Positions 29,376 through 41,428 of a stretch of DNA of 64,000 nt are shown here, piece by piece; positions within the stretch are counted from its first letter, which is position 1, and each line of letters begins with the position of its first letter. This DNA comes from Prosthecomicrobium sp. N25 (GTDB lineage: Bacteria > Pseudomonadota > Alphaproteobacteria > Rhizobiales > Ancalomicrobiaceae). A model generated the notes under the pieces. That model was not told where the DNA came from, did no database searches, and was given only the letters and a program-made list of their open reading frames with translations. The stretch is from positions 855,790 to 919,789 of the forward strand of contig NZ_JBBCAT010000002.1 of assembly GCF_037203705.1 (NCBI RefSeq). The letters run 5' to 3'. The position numbers and the translations under genes were made by a program.

Positions 29376-29959
29376 GCGGGCTTGTCCTCGAAGTGGTGCT
29401 CGAGCGCGGTCATGATCTCGTCGGTGACGATGTCATGGGCGACGTCGCGGGAGTGGATGGTGAGGTCGGCGAGGGCGTAGACGGGGTAGCGGTCCGTCAT
29501 CAGGCGGCGGATCGTGGCGTCCGGGTCGGCGGTCTCGAGGAGCGGACGGTTCGACTTGCGGCGGACGCGGGCGGCCAGCACCTCGAAGTCCGCCTTGAGC
29601 CAGACGGAGATGCCCCGCCGCGCGATGGCGTCCCGGGTTTCGGCGTTCATGTAGGCGCCGCCGCCGGTCGCCAGGACCTGGGGACCCTCGCCGAGGAGGC
29701 GCAGGATGACGCGCCGCTCGCCGTCGCGGAAATAGGGCTCGCCGTGCTCCGCGAAGATTTCAGGGATGGTCTTCGCGGCCGCCTTCTCGATCTCCACGTC
29801 GGCGTCCACGAAAGGCAGTTGCAGGCGCTGGGCGAGGCGACGGCCGACGGTGGTCTTGCCGGCGCCCATCATGCCGATGAGGACGATCGACCGATCGCCG
29901 AGACGCTCGACCAGCCGGCCGACCCTCTCCTCCTCGCCCGCCCTGACACCGCCCTGCAT
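29372..29959 (-). CDS. aroK: shikimate kinase
   Basis: 195 residues. Walker A GMMGAGKTTVGRRLA (about 28-42), the shikimate-binding DADVEIEKAAAKTIPEIFAEHGE segment and GGGAYMN, followed by the lid RRKSNRPLL, match AroK. It phosphorylates shikimate with ATP. First gene of the aroK-aroB unit, with an N-terminal extension of about 20 residues before the conserved core. Divergent from the small membrane protein and xerD. Confidence 0.96.
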   Translation of the reverse strand: MQGGVRAGEEERVGRLVERLGDRSIVLIGMMGAGKTTVGRRLAQRLQLPFVDADVEIEKAAAKTIPEIFAEHGEPYFRDGERRVILRLLGEGPQVLATGGGAYMNAETRDAIARRGISVWLKADFEVLAARVRRKSNRPLLETADPDATIRRLMTDRYPVYALADLTIHSRDVAHDIVTDEIMTALEHHFEDKPA

Positions 29960-30204
29960 CGTTCGCTCCGGCCCTCGGACCCGCGGGTTTTTCGTGAACG
30001 GCGCCGGGTCGCAGGCATTGAGCCCATGACCGACCGTCCGTCAAGAGAAGGACCGGCCCGGGAGGGCCCGGGCGCTCCGGCAGGCGACGCAGCGGCGGGG
30101 CGACTTGCAACCGGGCGAGCGTTCGGCGAGATATGATGAACCGGTCGGGTGCCGAGTCGCCCGACACCGTCCCGACCGCCCGGCAAGGGGACCCGGCCCA
30201 ACCG

Positions 30205-30351
30205 ATGCCCAGCCTTCTCAAGTTCCTCGCCGTGGTCGGCATCCTCGCGGGCCTCGGCTTCGCGGGGGTCTACATCCTCGCCAACTACGTCGAACCGAAG
30301 CCCCGGGACATCACCATCCGCATCCCGTCGGAGCGGTTCCGCGAGCCCTGA
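30205..30351 (+). CDS. small single-pass membrane protein upstream of xerD
   Basis: 48 residues from the start chosen. One transmembrane helix (LLKFLAVVGILAGLGFAGVYILA) is followed by VEPKPRDITIRIPSERF. A short conserved protein of this form, often labelled only hypothetical (or, wrongly, histidine kinase), sits here in many Hyphomicrobiales. The frame is open back to an ATG at 30133, which would add 24 unconserved-looking residues; the internal ATG puts the helix near the N-terminus as in relatives. Eight bases separate its stop from the xerD start. Confidence 0.65.
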   Translation: MPSLLKFLAVVGILAGLGFAGVYILANYVEPKPRDITIRIPSERFREP

Positions 30352-30358
30352 GGCGGCC

Positions 30359-31285
30359 ATGCGCGGCAGCCATCACGTCGAAAGCTTCCTGGAGATGCTC
30401 GCGGTGGAGCGCAACGCCGCCGAGAACACGCTCGCGGCCTACCGGCGGGATCTCGAGGATTTCGGCCGGTTCCTGGCCGCGCGCGGCAAGGCCGTCGCGG
30501 AGGCGGAGAGCGAGGACGTGCGCGCCTACATGGGCGATCTCGCGGCCCGGGGATTCGCGGCCACCAGCCAGGCGCGGCGGCTCTCGGCCCTGCGGCAGTT
30601 TCAGAAGTTCCTGTACGCGGAGGGCGTTCGGTCCGGGGACCCTACGGGCACGGTCGACGGTCCGAAGCGCGGGCGGGCGCTGCCCAAGGTGCTGTCGAGG
30701 GCGGAGGTCGACCGGCTCATCGAGGCCGCGGAGGCCGACACCCGGCGCACCGACTTCACGGATGCGGCGCGGCTGCGCGCGCTGCGGCTCTCGGCCCTGC
30801 TGGAGGTCGCCTACGCGACGGGCCTGCGCGTCTCCGAACTGGTCGGGCTTCCGGCCAGGGCAGGTACGGGGGACCTGCCGGTCCTCAGGGTGCGGGGCAA
30901 GGGCAACAAGGAGCGGATCGTGCCGATCGGAGGCAAGGCCGAGGCGGCGCTCGCCCGCTGGCGGGCCGCCGCCGCCGCGGCCGGCACGGCGAACGATGCC
31001 TGGCTCTTCCCCTCGGTCGGGGAAACCGGCCATTTCACCCGGCAGGCCTTCGCGCGCGATCTCAAGGCGTTGGCCGTGAAGGCCGGAGTGCCGCCGGACC
31101 GGCTGTCGCCCCACGTGCTGCGCCACGCCTTCGCGAGCCACATCCTGGAGAACGGGGCGGACCTGCGCGTCGTTCAGGAGCTCCTCGGCCATGCGGACAT
31201 CTCGACCACCCAGATCTACACGCACGTGCTCGAGGAACGGCTGAAGCGGCTCGTCGCCGAGCACCATCCGATGGCGTGGGAGTGA
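30359..31285 (+). CDS. xerD: site-specific tyrosine recombinase XerD
   Basis: 308 residues. An N-terminal SAM-like DNA-binding domain (about 1-90) and a C-terminal catalytic domain with the tyrosine-recombinase set: Arg in ATGLRVSEL (about 157), HVLRH (His 252, Arg 255), His in LLGHADIS (about 278) and Tyr in TQIYTH (about 287). With XerC it resolves chromosome dimers at dif. Position next to aroK and accA is the conserved chromosomal site, so this is the housekeeping enzyme and not a phage integrase. TGAGG precedes the ATG. Confidence 0.95.
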   Translation: MRGSHHVESFLEMLAVERNAAENTLAAYRRDLEDFGRFLAARGKAVAEAESEDVRAYMGDLAARGFAATSQARRLSALRQFQKFLYAEGVRSGDPTGTVDGPKRGRALPKVLSRAEVDRLIEAAEADTRRTDFTDAARLRALRLSALLEVAYATGLRVSELVGLPARAGTGDLPVLRVRGKGNKERIVPIGGKAEAALARWRAAAAAAGTANDAWLFPSVGETGHFTRQAFARDLKALAVKAGVPPDRLSPHVLRHAFASHILENGADLRVVQELLGHADISTTQIYTHVLEERLKRLVAEHHPMAWE

Positions 31286-31376
31286 CTTGGCGGCAGTCCG
31301 TCTCCGCCTTGACTTTGCCCCGCGCGCGTGGCCTTCCTCCGCCGTCCCACCCACTCCCTCCCGCCTCCGAGCCCTC

Positions 31377-32330
31377 ATGCGCAGCTATCTCGAATTCGAA
31401 AAGCCCGTCGCGGACCTCGAAGGGCAGATCCAGGAACTGCGGGTGCTCGCCGAGCGGGGCGAGGCGGTCGACGTCAAGGAGGAGATCGAGCGGCTGGAGG
31501 CGAAGGCCGCGCAGGCCATGCAGGACCTCTACCAGAAGCTCACGCCCTGGCAGAAGACGCAGGTCGCGCGCCATCCGGACCGTCCGCATTTCGTCGACTA
31601 CGTGGGCCGGCTGATCGAGGATTTCACGCCGCTCGCCGGTGACCGCAAGTTCGCCGAGGATGCCGCCATCATGGGCGGCTTCGGGCGGTTCCGGGGCCTG
31701 TCGGTCGCGGTTCTGGGGCACGAGAAGGGGTCCGACACGGCGAGCCGCATCGAGCACAACTTCGGCATGGCGCGGCCGGAGGGCTACCGCAAGGCGGTGC
31801 GCCTGATGGAGCTCGCCGACCGCTTCGACGTGCCGGTGATCAGCCTCATCGACACCGCGGGCGCCTATCCGGGCATCGGCGCGGAGGAGCGCGGTCAGGC
31901 CGAGGCGATCGCGCGGTCCACCGACGCGTGCCTGGCGCTCGGCGTGCCCAACGTGGCGGTCGTCATCGGCGAGGGCGGATCGGGCGGTGCCATCGCGATC
32001 GCGACGGCGAACCGGGTCTTCATGCTCGAGCACGCGATCTACAGCGTGATCTCGCCGGAGGGGGCGGCCTCGATCCTGTGGCGCGATCCGGCCAAGGCGC
32101 AGGACGCGGCGACCAACATGAAGATCACCGCGCAGGACCTGGTGAAGTTCAAGATCGTCGACGGGGTGATTCCGGAGCCGGTCGGGGGCGCCCACCGGGC
32201 CCCGGAGGCGGTGATCGACGCCACCGGCCAGGCGATCGCGCAGGCGCTGGAGGGGCTCAAGGACCTGCCTCGCGAGGACATCCGGCGCATGCGCCGGGAG
32301 AAGTTCCTGACGCTCGGGCGGACGCTCTGA
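31377..32330 (+). CDS. accA: acetyl-CoA carboxylase carboxyltransferase subunit alpha
   Basis: 317 residues. Starts at MRSYLEFEKPVADLEGQI, the usual alphaproteobacterial N-terminus, with a helical hairpin followed by the crotonase-like core: GRFRGLSVAVLGHEKG, DTAGAYPGIGAEERGQ (about 160-176) and GEGGSGGAIA. It forms the carboxyltransferase with AccD for malonyl-CoA and fatty-acid synthesis. The frame is open further upstream without similarity. Confidence 0.97.
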   Translation: MRSYLEFEKPVADLEGQIQELRVLAERGEAVDVKEEIERLEAKAAQAMQDLYQKLTPWQKTQVARHPDRPHFVDYVGRLIEDFTPLAGDRKFAEDAAIMGGFGRFRGLSVAVLGHEKGSDTASRIEHNFGMARPEGYRKAVRLMELADRFDVPVISLIDTAGAYPGIGAEERGQAEAIARSTDACLALGVPNVAVVIGEGGSGGAIAIATANRVFMLEHAIYSVISPEGAASILWRDPAKAQDAATNMKITAQDLVKFKIVDGVIPEPVGGAHRAPEAVIDATGQAIAQALEGLKDLPREDIRRMRREKFLTLGRTL

Positions 32331-32331
32331 C

Positions 32332-32367
32332 GGTCCCGATCCGGGACGGTTCCGAAAGCTTTCGGAA
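32332..32367. repeat. two inverted repeats after accA, including an 18-bp palindrome
   Basis: GTCCCG-ATC-CGGGAC (32333-32347) is followed by the perfect palindrome TTCCGAAAGCTTTCGGAA (32350-32367), starting just after the accA stop. They may act as an accA 3' end or as an operator ahead of the L,D-transpeptidase gene 185 bases downstream. Confidence 0.5.
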
Positions 32368-32551
32368 AGCCTGCCCGGCTGGGCGACACGCTTTTGCCGT
32401 AAAGAGAATCTTCCGCTACACTTGGTCGAAGAGACGACCGTCGTCCGGCGTGCCCGGAGTTAAGAAGTCGTCAATCATACCGGCCCTAGGGTCGGGGGTG
32501 CCGGGACCGGCGATGGCCGTCGTCCCGACCCGGTCAACGGATGGGTGCCCG

Positions 32552-33976
32552 ATGGTGTCTCGGAAGTCCGCTCGCCTCCTCGTCCTCGCGAGCCTCGCGC
32601 TCGGGCTCGGTGCCTGCCAGGAAGAGCATGGGTTCGTCGCCAGCACGTCCGGCAAGGCGACGCGTCCGCTTCGCCCGGAAATGCTCGAGCTGATGGCCAA
32701 GAAGGACATGCGGAAGGAGGATCCGATCCTCATCCGCATTTACAAGCAGGATTCGACCCTCGAGGTCTGGAAGCGCGACAAGACCGGCAAGTACGCCTTC
32801 CTGAAGGACTACAAGATCTGCGCCTGGGGCGGCACGGTCGGACCGAAGGTCAAGGAGGGCGACAAGCAGTCGCCCGAGGGCTTCTACACGGTCACGCCGT
32901 GGCGGATGAACCCGAATTCGCAGTACCACCTGTCCTTCGACGTCGGCTTCCCGAACGCCTTCGACCGAGCCTACGGGCGCACGGGCGCCGCCATCATGGT
33001 GCACGGCGCCTGCTCGTCGGCCGGCTGCTTCGCCATGACGGACGGCCAGGTCGAGGAGATCTACGCACTCGCCCGCGAGGCGCTCGCCGGCGGACAGCCC
33101 TCGTTCCAGGTGCAATCCTATCCGTTCCGCATGACCGCGCAGAACATGGCGCGCAACCGGCACAATCCGAACTACGCCTTCTGGAAGAACCTGAAGGAAG
33201 GCGCGGACCACTTCGAGGTGACGAAGCTCGAGCCCAAGGTGGACGTCTGCGAGAAGCGCTACGTCTTCAACGCGCAGCCGAAGGACGCCGGATCGACCGC
33301 CTTCAACGCCGTGGGCGCCTGCCCGACCTACGAGGTCCCGGCCCATATCGAGATGGCGGTCGCCGCCAAGGCGAAGGCGGACGACGCCGAGACCGCGACG
33401 CTGGTCGCCTCGCTCGACGAGAAGGACAAGGCGGCCGCCGAGGTCGCGCTCGCCAAGACGCTGGAGGCTGCGAAGCCGAAGGCGGAGGGTGCCATGCTGG
33501 CTTCGATCTTCCGGGGCGGCGTGACCGAGACCGCGTCTGCGGCGCCGGCCATGACGCCGATCGCGGTGCCGATCCCGCGGGCCGCGCCGAACCGGCCGGC
33601 CGGCACGGCGGTGGCGACGGCCGAGACCCGGTCGGAGCCCGGCATGGTCGACCGCCTGTTCAGCTTCGGGTCCAAGTCCGAGCCGGAGAACCCGGGACGC
33701 GACGCCATCGCGGCCACCGGCTCTGTGGCGGCCACCGGCTCGGTGGCGGCGACCGGTACTGCTGCGGCGACCGGCTCGACTCCGGCGGCCGGGGCCGCGT
33801 CTCCGCTGCCCTCTCCGCCGGTACCGGCCGCCCCGTCGGCCAAGCCCGCGGTCGCGGCGGCTCCCACCGGCAAGCCCGAGGTTCAGCCGGCTCCGGCCGT
33901 CTCCGCTTCCGCGGTGCAGTCGGCGCCCAAGACCGAGCGGTCCTTCTGGCAGAAGATCAATCCCTTCGGATCCTGA
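32552..33976 (+). CDS. lipoprotein L,D-transpeptidase (YkuD, YafK-like)
   Basis: 474 residues. A lipoprotein signal ends at the lipobox LGAC with Cys 22. The YkuD domain (about 55-220) has the catalytic motif HG...SAGC with His 151 and Cys 159; this subfamily (YafK/ErfK type) cross-links peptidoglycan or trims such links, and in E. coli YafK (DpaA) removes Braun lipoprotein from the wall. From about 270 the protein is Ala/Pro/Lys-rich with four AATGSV-type repeats, and it ends in SFWQKINPFGS. An ATG 13 codons upstream is an alternative start. Between accA and a convergent TadG-like gene. Confidence 0.88.
   Translation: MVSRKSARLLVLASLALGLGACQEEHGFVASTSGKATRPLRPEMLELMAKKDMRKEDPILIRIYKQDSTLEVWKRDKTGKYAFLKDYKICAWGGTVGPKVKEGDKQSPEGFYTVTPWRMNPNSQYHLSFDVGFPNAFDRAYGRTGAAIMVHGACSSAGCFAMTDGQVEEIYALAREALAGGQPSFQVQSYPFRMTAQNMARNRHNPNYAFWKNLKEGADHFEVTKLEPKVDVCEKRYVFNAQPKDAGSTAFNAVGACPTYEVPAHIEMAVAAKAKADDAETATLVASLDEKDKAAAEVALAKTLEAAKPKAEGAMLASIFRGGVTETASAAPAMTPIAVPIPRAAPNRPAGTAVATAETRSEPGMVDRLFSFGSKSEPENPGRDAIAATGSVAATGSVAATGTAAATGSTPAAGAASPLPSPPVPAAPSAKPAVAAAPTGKPEVQPAPAVSASAVQSAPKTERSFWQKINPFGS
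33710..33781 (+). repeat. four tandem 18-bp repeats
   Basis: Units beginning GCGGCCACCGGCTC encode AATGSV, AATGSV, AATGTA and AATGST in the disordered tail of the L,D-transpeptidase. Two copies are nearly identical, two diverged. Confidence 0.85.
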
Positions 33977-34010
33977 CCCGGCAATCGCCGCGGACCGGAG
34001 CGGAACGAGA

Positions 34011-34040
34011 AAAGGGCGGGCCCCGCAGGACCCGCCCTTT
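34011..34040. terminator. terminator between convergent L,D-transpeptidase and TadG-like genes
   Basis: Ten-base arms AAAGGGCGGG and CCCGCCCTTT with a ten-base loop; T-rich on both strands, so it can serve both genes. Confidence 0.85.
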
Positions 34041-34069
34041 CGGCGCTTTTCAACGGTCGATGTGCGCCT

Positions 34070-35314
34070 TTACTTGAGCAGCCGGACGGACGGCAGGTAG
34101 GCGACGATCTCCGGCAGCTTGGCGGTGACGAAGTCGGCGAAGAAGGTGACCTTGGTGGTGCCGTTGACCTGGATCGTGTTGGCGATCAGCTGGTTCAGCG
34201 GCGAGACGGTCACGGCGGCGTTGCCTGTAAAGACCAGCTGGTTGCTCGGCAGGTAGATCGTCCCCATGAGGTCCAGGGCGGAGCCGCCAGTGATCTTGGA
34301 GACGAGGTTGCCGGTCTGGCCGCGGTCGCCGGAGAGCACCTTGCCGGCCATGTCGCCGTAGTTCATGGCGGTCAGGCGGACGACCTTCTGGCCGGAGACG
34401 TCGGCGGTGGCCTTGCCGACGAGGTGCATGGCGACGCCCTCGCCGGTCACGTTGCCGGTGGCGGTGATCTTGAGATCCCCGTTCTTGATGAAGTAGCGCC
34501 CGGGCTGCAGCGTGACGTTGGCCTTCGAGGTCACGTCGATGCCGCCGCAATAGAGGCCGGGCGCCAGGGTCACGTCGGTGTTCGACGATACCTTGAAGTT
34601 CGTCTTGTCGCAGGTTGTCGGGACCGAGGGGGTGTAGCTCGACAGCGGGTCGGCCAAGGGCTGGCAGTACTGGCCCGGGACCGAGACCGTCTTGGCGCCG
34701 TTGACGACGACCTCTCCGGCCGAGCAGAGGAGGTCGAAGTCGGAGACGGAGCTGCCCTGGAAGACCACGGAGCGCTTCGTGCCCGAGTTGGACCAGACCG
34801 CGCAGCCCTTGGCCGTGAAGGTCGCGTCGCCCGAGAACAGAATGCCCGGGTTGCCGCCCGGGTCCAGGGCGAGGATGCAGATCTTGCCCTTGGACGAATC
34901 CGCCTTGGCGCCGCTCGCCGCTCCCAGGTCGACGTTGGTGATGCCGAGCAGGCCGGCGAAGCCGATGATGCCCTTGTCGGCGAGCGAGACGGACACGCCC
35001 TTGGCGGCGGAGTCGACCGCGATGGTCGGGACCAAGTTCGGCTCGGTCGCGGCGATCACCGCCTTGGCGGCTGCGGTCGCGGCCTCCACCCTGGCGGAGG
35101 TGGTTGTGTAGCGGCTGTCGTTGAAGACCGCCGCCGCGGCGAGAGACGCCGCGTCCGAGGCGTTCTGCAGCCTCTGGCGCTGGCTCTCCCAGACCGCCTT
35201 GTCGATGGCGATGCCGGCAAGGCCGATGACCATCGGCATCAACAGGCCGAACGTCATGGCGACGTTGCCGCGCCGGTCACGAAGGAAGTCTCTGATCAGG
35301 CCTGACAGCGTCAT
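34070..35314 (-). CDS. TadE/TadG-like (Flp pilus assembly-type) protein
   Basis: 414 residues. The N-terminus has the TadG_N signature RDRRGNVAMTFGLLMPMVIGLAGIAIDKA with one transmembrane helix (about 20-40), followed by a QNASDAASLAAAAV segment typical of the family. No von Willebrand domain is seen; instead the rest is Gly/Thr/Val-rich with repeating short strands (LAPGLYCGGIDV, LQPGRYFIKNGDL, NVTGEGVAMHLVG) suggestive of a beta-helix. It is probably exposed outside the inner membrane. No other tad genes are adjacent. The second ATG (MTLSG) is preferred because AAGGGGG lies seven bases before it. Confidence 0.83.
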   Translation of the reverse strand: MTLSGLIRDFLRDRRGNVAMTFGLLMPMVIGLAGIAIDKAVWESQRQRLQNASDAASLAAAAVFNDSRYTTTSARVEAATAAAKAVIAATEPNLVPTIAVDSAAKGVSVSLADKGIIGFAGLLGITNVDLGAASGAKADSSKGKICILALDPGGNPGILFSGDATFTAKGCAVWSNSGTKRSVVFQGSSVSDFDLLCSAGEVVVNGAKTVSVPGQYCQPLADPLSSYTPSVPTTCDKTNFKVSSNTDVTLAPGLYCGGIDVTSKANVTLQPGRYFIKNGDLKITATGNVTGEGVAMHLVGKATADVSGQKVVRLTAMNYGDMAGKVLSGDRGQTGNLVSKITGGSALDLMGTIYLPSNQLVFTGNAAVTVSPLNQLIANTIQVNGTTKVTFFADFVTAKLPEIVAYLPSVRLLK

Positions 35315-35339
35315 GGCGGCCCCCTTGTGGTTCTCCATG

Positions 35340-35507
35340 ACGCCACTCTAGGGGTAAAATTCCAAGCAAAGGTTCAGACGGACATCGCATTTAGAAATTG
35401 TTATACCCGGAATACATCTGCAATTCTAATTTTGAAATCTAATCAATTTCCGTAAGGCGATGTCAACTTCCGAAATTTCAGAAAATTGTAATCAATGAAA
35501 ATGAAAA
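35340..35507. other. AT-rich intergenic stretch between the TadG-like gene and secA
   Basis: About 165 bases, visibly far richer in A and T than the surrounding DNA, with several short A and T runs. It contains the probable promoter of the TadG-like gene and the tail of the secA terminator. Confidence 0.7.
35437..35466 (-). promoter_or_regulatory. sigma-70 promoter of the TadG-like gene
   Basis: On the minus strand a perfect TTGACA (35466-35461) and TTAGAT (35442-35437) are separated by 18 bases in the AT-rich region. A start near 35430 would give a leader of about 115 bases. Confidence 0.55.
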
Positions 35508-35528
35508 CCCGCCGGACGGGCCGGCGGG
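35495..35528 (-). terminator. terminator of secA
   Basis: Eight-base arms CCCGCCGG and CCGGCGGG with a five-base loop, about 30 bases after the secA stop; read on the minus strand it is followed by TTTTCATTTT. Confidence 0.85.
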
Positions 35529-35558
35529 CGAGGCTTGATCGGGACGGATCGGCCGCGG

Positions 35559-38441
<2,883 letters not shown>

Positions 38442-38787
38442 GGGGGCCTTTCCTTGGAACCTTGAGAACGACGAAGACCGGCCGGCGCGGAGTCTGCGCC
38501 CGCGCGGCCGCGCATGGAACTAGCATGTCCGGAAGGCGCCCCCATGGCCCGGCCGATCCTTCCGGCCCCCCGGATCGTCAACTCTCCGTGCGCACGCGAG
38601 GGGCGGCGGAGGCGGGGAGCTCGGCACGCGAGCCCGACCCCGTCGGGAACGGGGGGCTGGCGAGAGATAAGAGCCACCCTCCCAGTTGTCAACGCTGCGG
38701 CTTTGGACCAATGTCCGCACCGAATTCCACGGCCTCGCCCCAATCGTCTGCGAGGTCCGGGCGTCAGACCCACCGAAGGAAACACCG
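38442..38787. other. divergent promoter region of secA and the parvulin gene (346 bp)
   Basis: No coding frame is supported. On the plus strand TTGTCA (38686-38691) and CAATGT (38709-38714), 17 bases apart, could be the parvulin promoter. On the minus strand TTGACG (38580-38575) is the best -35 candidate for secA but has no good -10 partner. Confidence 0.4.
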
Positions 38788-39618
38788 ATGTCGAAGGCAA
38801 CGAGAAACACGATCCTGGCCGGCATCCTCGCCGCCACCGCCCTGGTCGGCGGCGCGGCCGCGGCGCAGGACAAGCCGGTCGCGACCGTGGACGGCAAGCC
38901 GGTCACCGAGCAGGAACTCGCGCAGGTCATGGGCAACATGTCCCAGCAGCTCGCGCAACTTCCCGAGGGCGCGCGCCGGCGGGCGGCCCTGGACCGGCTC
39001 ATCGACATGAAGATCCTGGCCGCCGCCGCCGACAAGGACGGGCTCGGCAATTCTGACGATTTCAAGCGGCGGCTCGACGCTGTGCGCCAGCAGCTGCTCA
39101 TCAACGAATACATCCGCGTGAAGGTCGACGCGGCCGTGACCGACGCGATGGTCAAGGCGCGCTACGACAAGGACGCGGCCGCCTTCACGCCGCCGGAGGA
39201 GACCCGGGCTCGTCACATCCTGGTGAAGAGCCGGGACGAGGCGGCCGGCATCATCGCCGACCTGGGCAAGGGCGGCGACTTCGCCAAGATCGCCACCGAG
39301 AAGTCGCAGGACCCGGGCTCGGCCAAGGAGGGCGGCGACCTCGGCTACTTCTCGCCCGGCGACATGGTGGCGCCCTTCGAGGAGGCCGCGGCCAAGCTCA
39401 AGGCCGGCGAATACACCCAGGAGCCGGTCGAGACCCAGTTCGGCTTCCACGTCATCAAGGTCGAGGACCGGCGCAAGCAGAAGGTCCCCGGCTTCGACGA
39501 GGTGAAGGACCAGATCCGGCAGGCGGTGGTCGGCGAGCGCTTCGCCGAGGCCCTGCAGGAGATGAAGAAGAACGCCAAGATCGAGGTCGACGAGGCGGCC
39601 ATCGCGCCGAAGAAGTAG
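38788..39618 (+). CDS. periplasmic peptidyl-prolyl cis-trans isomerase (PpiC/parvulin type)
   Basis: 276 residues. A signal peptide (about 1-26, ending AAAAQ) is followed by a helical SurA-like N domain (about 30-130), the rotamase domain starting [16 protein letters not shown] (about 134-225, with [17 protein letters not shown] and the FGFHVIKV strand) and a C-terminal helix ending in KK. It helps fold exported proteins. AAGGA lies about seven bases before the ATG. Divergent from secA, a sensible pairing for protein export. Homologues are often annotated PrsA- or PlpD-like. Confidence 0.9.
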   Translation: MSKATRNTILAGILAATALVGGAAAAQDKPVATVDGKPVTEQELAQVMGNMSQQLAQLPEGARRRAALDRLIDMKILAAAADKDGLGNSDDFKRRLDAVRQQLLINEYIRVKVDAAVTDAMVKARYDKDAAAFTPPEETRARHILVKSRDEAAGIIADLGKGGDFAKIATEKSQDPGSAKEGGDLGYFSPGDMVAPFEEAAAKLKAGEYTQEPVETQFGFHVIKVEDRRKQKVPGFDEVKDQIRQAVVGERFAEALQEMKKNAKIEVDEAAIAPKK

Positions 39619-39710
39619 AAGCATCGGCGTCGCCTCCGCGCCCGGACGGCCCGCTCCCGCGGTCCGCGCCGGGCGGTTTCCCCGTACCCGAACCATCGTC
39701 CGAGAGAGCC

Positions 39711-40946
39711 ATGTCCGCCCATCCGGTCTCGCCGCTGGCGCCCAAGACCCAGCCCGCCATGCCTGCCGTCGCGGGCGTCCGGTTCGCCACGGCGGCGGCC
39801 GGGATCAAGTACAAGGGGCGGACGGACGTACTCCTGGTGGCGCTCGACGCGGGGACGACGGTGGCCGGGGTGTTCACGACGTCGCGCTGTCCGTCCGCGC
39901 CGGTGGACTGGTGCCGGGCCTCGCTCGCGCAGGGTCGCGCCAGGGCGCTGGTCGTGAATTCGGGCAATGCCAACGCCTTCACGGGCGCCAAGGGCGTCGC
40001 GACCGTCGAGGCCACGGCGGGCGGCGCCGCCGCGGCGCTCGGCTGCGCGCCGGGCGAGATCTTCCTCGCCTCCACGGGCGTGATCGGAGAGCCGCTCGAC
40101 GCGGGCAAGATCGTCGCGGTCCTGGAGGACACGGCGGCCCGCGCCGCCGAGGGGCCGTGGATCGAGGCCGCCAAGGCCATCATGACGACCGACACCTTCC
40201 CCAAGGTGGCGACCGCCGCGGCGGAGATCGGCGGGGTTGCGGTGACGATCAACGGCATCGCCAAGGGGGCCGGCATGATCGCGCCCGACATGGCGACCAT
40301 GCTCTCCTTCCTGTTCACGGATGCCGCCATCGCGGCGCCGGTCCTTCAGGGCCTCCTGTCCGAGGCCGTGGTCGACAGCTTCAACGCGGTGACGGTCGAC
40401 GGGGACACCTCCACGTCGGACACGCTCCTGTTCTTCGCAACGGGGAAGGCCGGCGCGCCGGCGATCACGGAGGTGGGCGACCCGCGCCTCGGCGCCTTCC
40501 GGACCGCGCTGCGGGCCGTCACGCTCGACCTCGCCCAGCAGGTGGCGCGCGACGGGGAGGGTGCGCGCAAGCTCATCGAGATCACCGTCACGGGTGCCGA
40601 ATCCAAGCGCTCGGCGCGGCGGATCGCGATGTCGATCGCCAACTCGCCGCTGGTCAAGACGGCGGTGGCGGGCGAGGACGCGAACTGGGGACGGGTCGTC
40701 ATGGCGGTCGGCAAGGCCGGCGAGCCGGCGGACCGCGACCGCCTGGCGATCTGGTTCGGCGACGTGCAGGTCGCGGTCGCGGGGGCCCGGGCGCCGGGCT
40801 ATTCCGAGGAGGCCGCCTCGGCCCACATGCGGCGCGATCACGTCCGGATCCGGGTCGATCTCGGGCTCGGGACGGGGGTCGACACGGTCTACACCTGTGA
40901 TCTCACGAAGGACTACGTGGCGATCAACGGCGACTACCGCAGCTGA
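39711..40946 (+). CDS. argJ: bifunctional glutamate N-acetyltransferase/amino-acid acetyltransferase ArgJ
   Basis: 411 residues. The self-cleavage site lies in [13 protein letters not shown], with Thr 196 as the new N-terminal nucleophile; the beta chain carries [15 protein letters not shown] and [11 protein letters not shown]. ArgJ recycles acetyl groups from N-acetylornithine to glutamate in arginine synthesis and may also use acetyl-CoA. Full length, in the same direction as the parvulin gene 92 bases upstream. Confidence 0.97.
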   Translation: MSAHPVSPLAPKTQPAMPAVAGVRFATAAAGIKYKGRTDVLLVALDAGTTVAGVFTTSRCPSAPVDWCRASLAQGRARALVVNSGNANAFTGAKGVATVEATAGGAAAALGCAPGEIFLASTGVIGEPLDAGKIVAVLEDTAARAAEGPWIEAAKAIMTTDTFPKVATAAAEIGGVAVTINGIAKGAGMIAPDMATMLSFLFTDAAIAAPVLQGLLSEAVVDSFNAVTVDGDTSTSDTLLFFATGKAGAPAITEVGDPRLGAFRTALRAVTLDLAQQVARDGEGARKLIEITVTGAESKRSARRIAMSIANSPLVKTAVAGEDANWGRVVMAVGKAGEPADRDRLAIWFGDVQVAVAGARAPGYSEEAASAHMRRDHVRIRVDLGLGTGVDTVYTCDLTKDYVAINGDYRS

Positions 40947-40980
40947 AATCCGTCTGTCGTGGAGTAGTAAACGTTTTATT

Positions 40981-40996
40981 CCGCGATCTTTCGCGG
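40981..40996. repeat. hairpin CCGCGA-TCTT-TCGCGG between argJ and mutT
   Basis: Six-base perfect arms with a four-base loop, 35 bases after argJ and about 20 bases before mutT. No T-run follows on the plus strand, so it may be a weak terminator or a translational element. Confidence 0.4.
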
Positions 40997-41014
40997 TGGT
41001 CGGAGATTCACGCG

Positions 41015-41416
41015 ATGACGAAGCTCGTTCTCGTTGCGGCGGTGGCGCTCGTCGACCCGGACGGGCGCGTGCTCATCGCCCAGAGGCCGGAAGGCAAGTC
41101 CTTGGCCGGATTGTGGGAATTTCCCGGCGGCAAGATCGAGGCGGGTGAGCGGCCCGAGGAAACGCTGATCCGGGAGCTCGAGGAAGAGCTCGGAATATTG
41201 GTTAAGCCGGAGTGCCTCGCCCCATTAACCTTCGCCAGCTACGATTATCCCGATTTTCATTTGTTGATGCCACTGTGGATCTGTCGCCGCTGGACCGGAA
41301 CCGTCCGCGGCCGTGAGGGGCAGGCGCTCAAATGGGTCCATCCGGCCCGGCTGCGCGACTATCCCATGCCGCCGGCGGACGAACCGCTGATCCCGCATCT
41401 GATCGACCTAGTCTGA
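41015..41416 (+). CDS. mutT: 8-oxo-dGTP diphosphatase MutT
   Basis: 133 residues, a complete Nudix domain. The Nudix box runs from GGKIEAGE to RELEEELGI (about residues 38-61) with all conserved Glu and Gly residues; the end PADEPLIPHL is typical of the MutT family in rhizobia. It removes oxidised dGTP from the nucleotide pool. A Flp pilin gene starts 12 bases after its stop, which suggests but does not prove cotranscription. Confidence 0.93.
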   Translation: MTKLVLVAAVALVDPDGRVLIAQRPEGKSLAGLWEFPGGKIEAGERPEETLIRELEEELGILVKPECLAPLTFASYDYPDFHLLMPLWICRRWTGTVRGREGQALKWVHPARLRDYPMPPADEPLIPHLIDLV

Positions 41417-41428
41417 GGACCGCCGCCG

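Noticed and set aside
30359..31285. Phage or island integrase
   Set aside because: Sequence and position beside aroK and accA fit housekeeping XerD; there is no attachment site, tRNA or mobile gene nearby.
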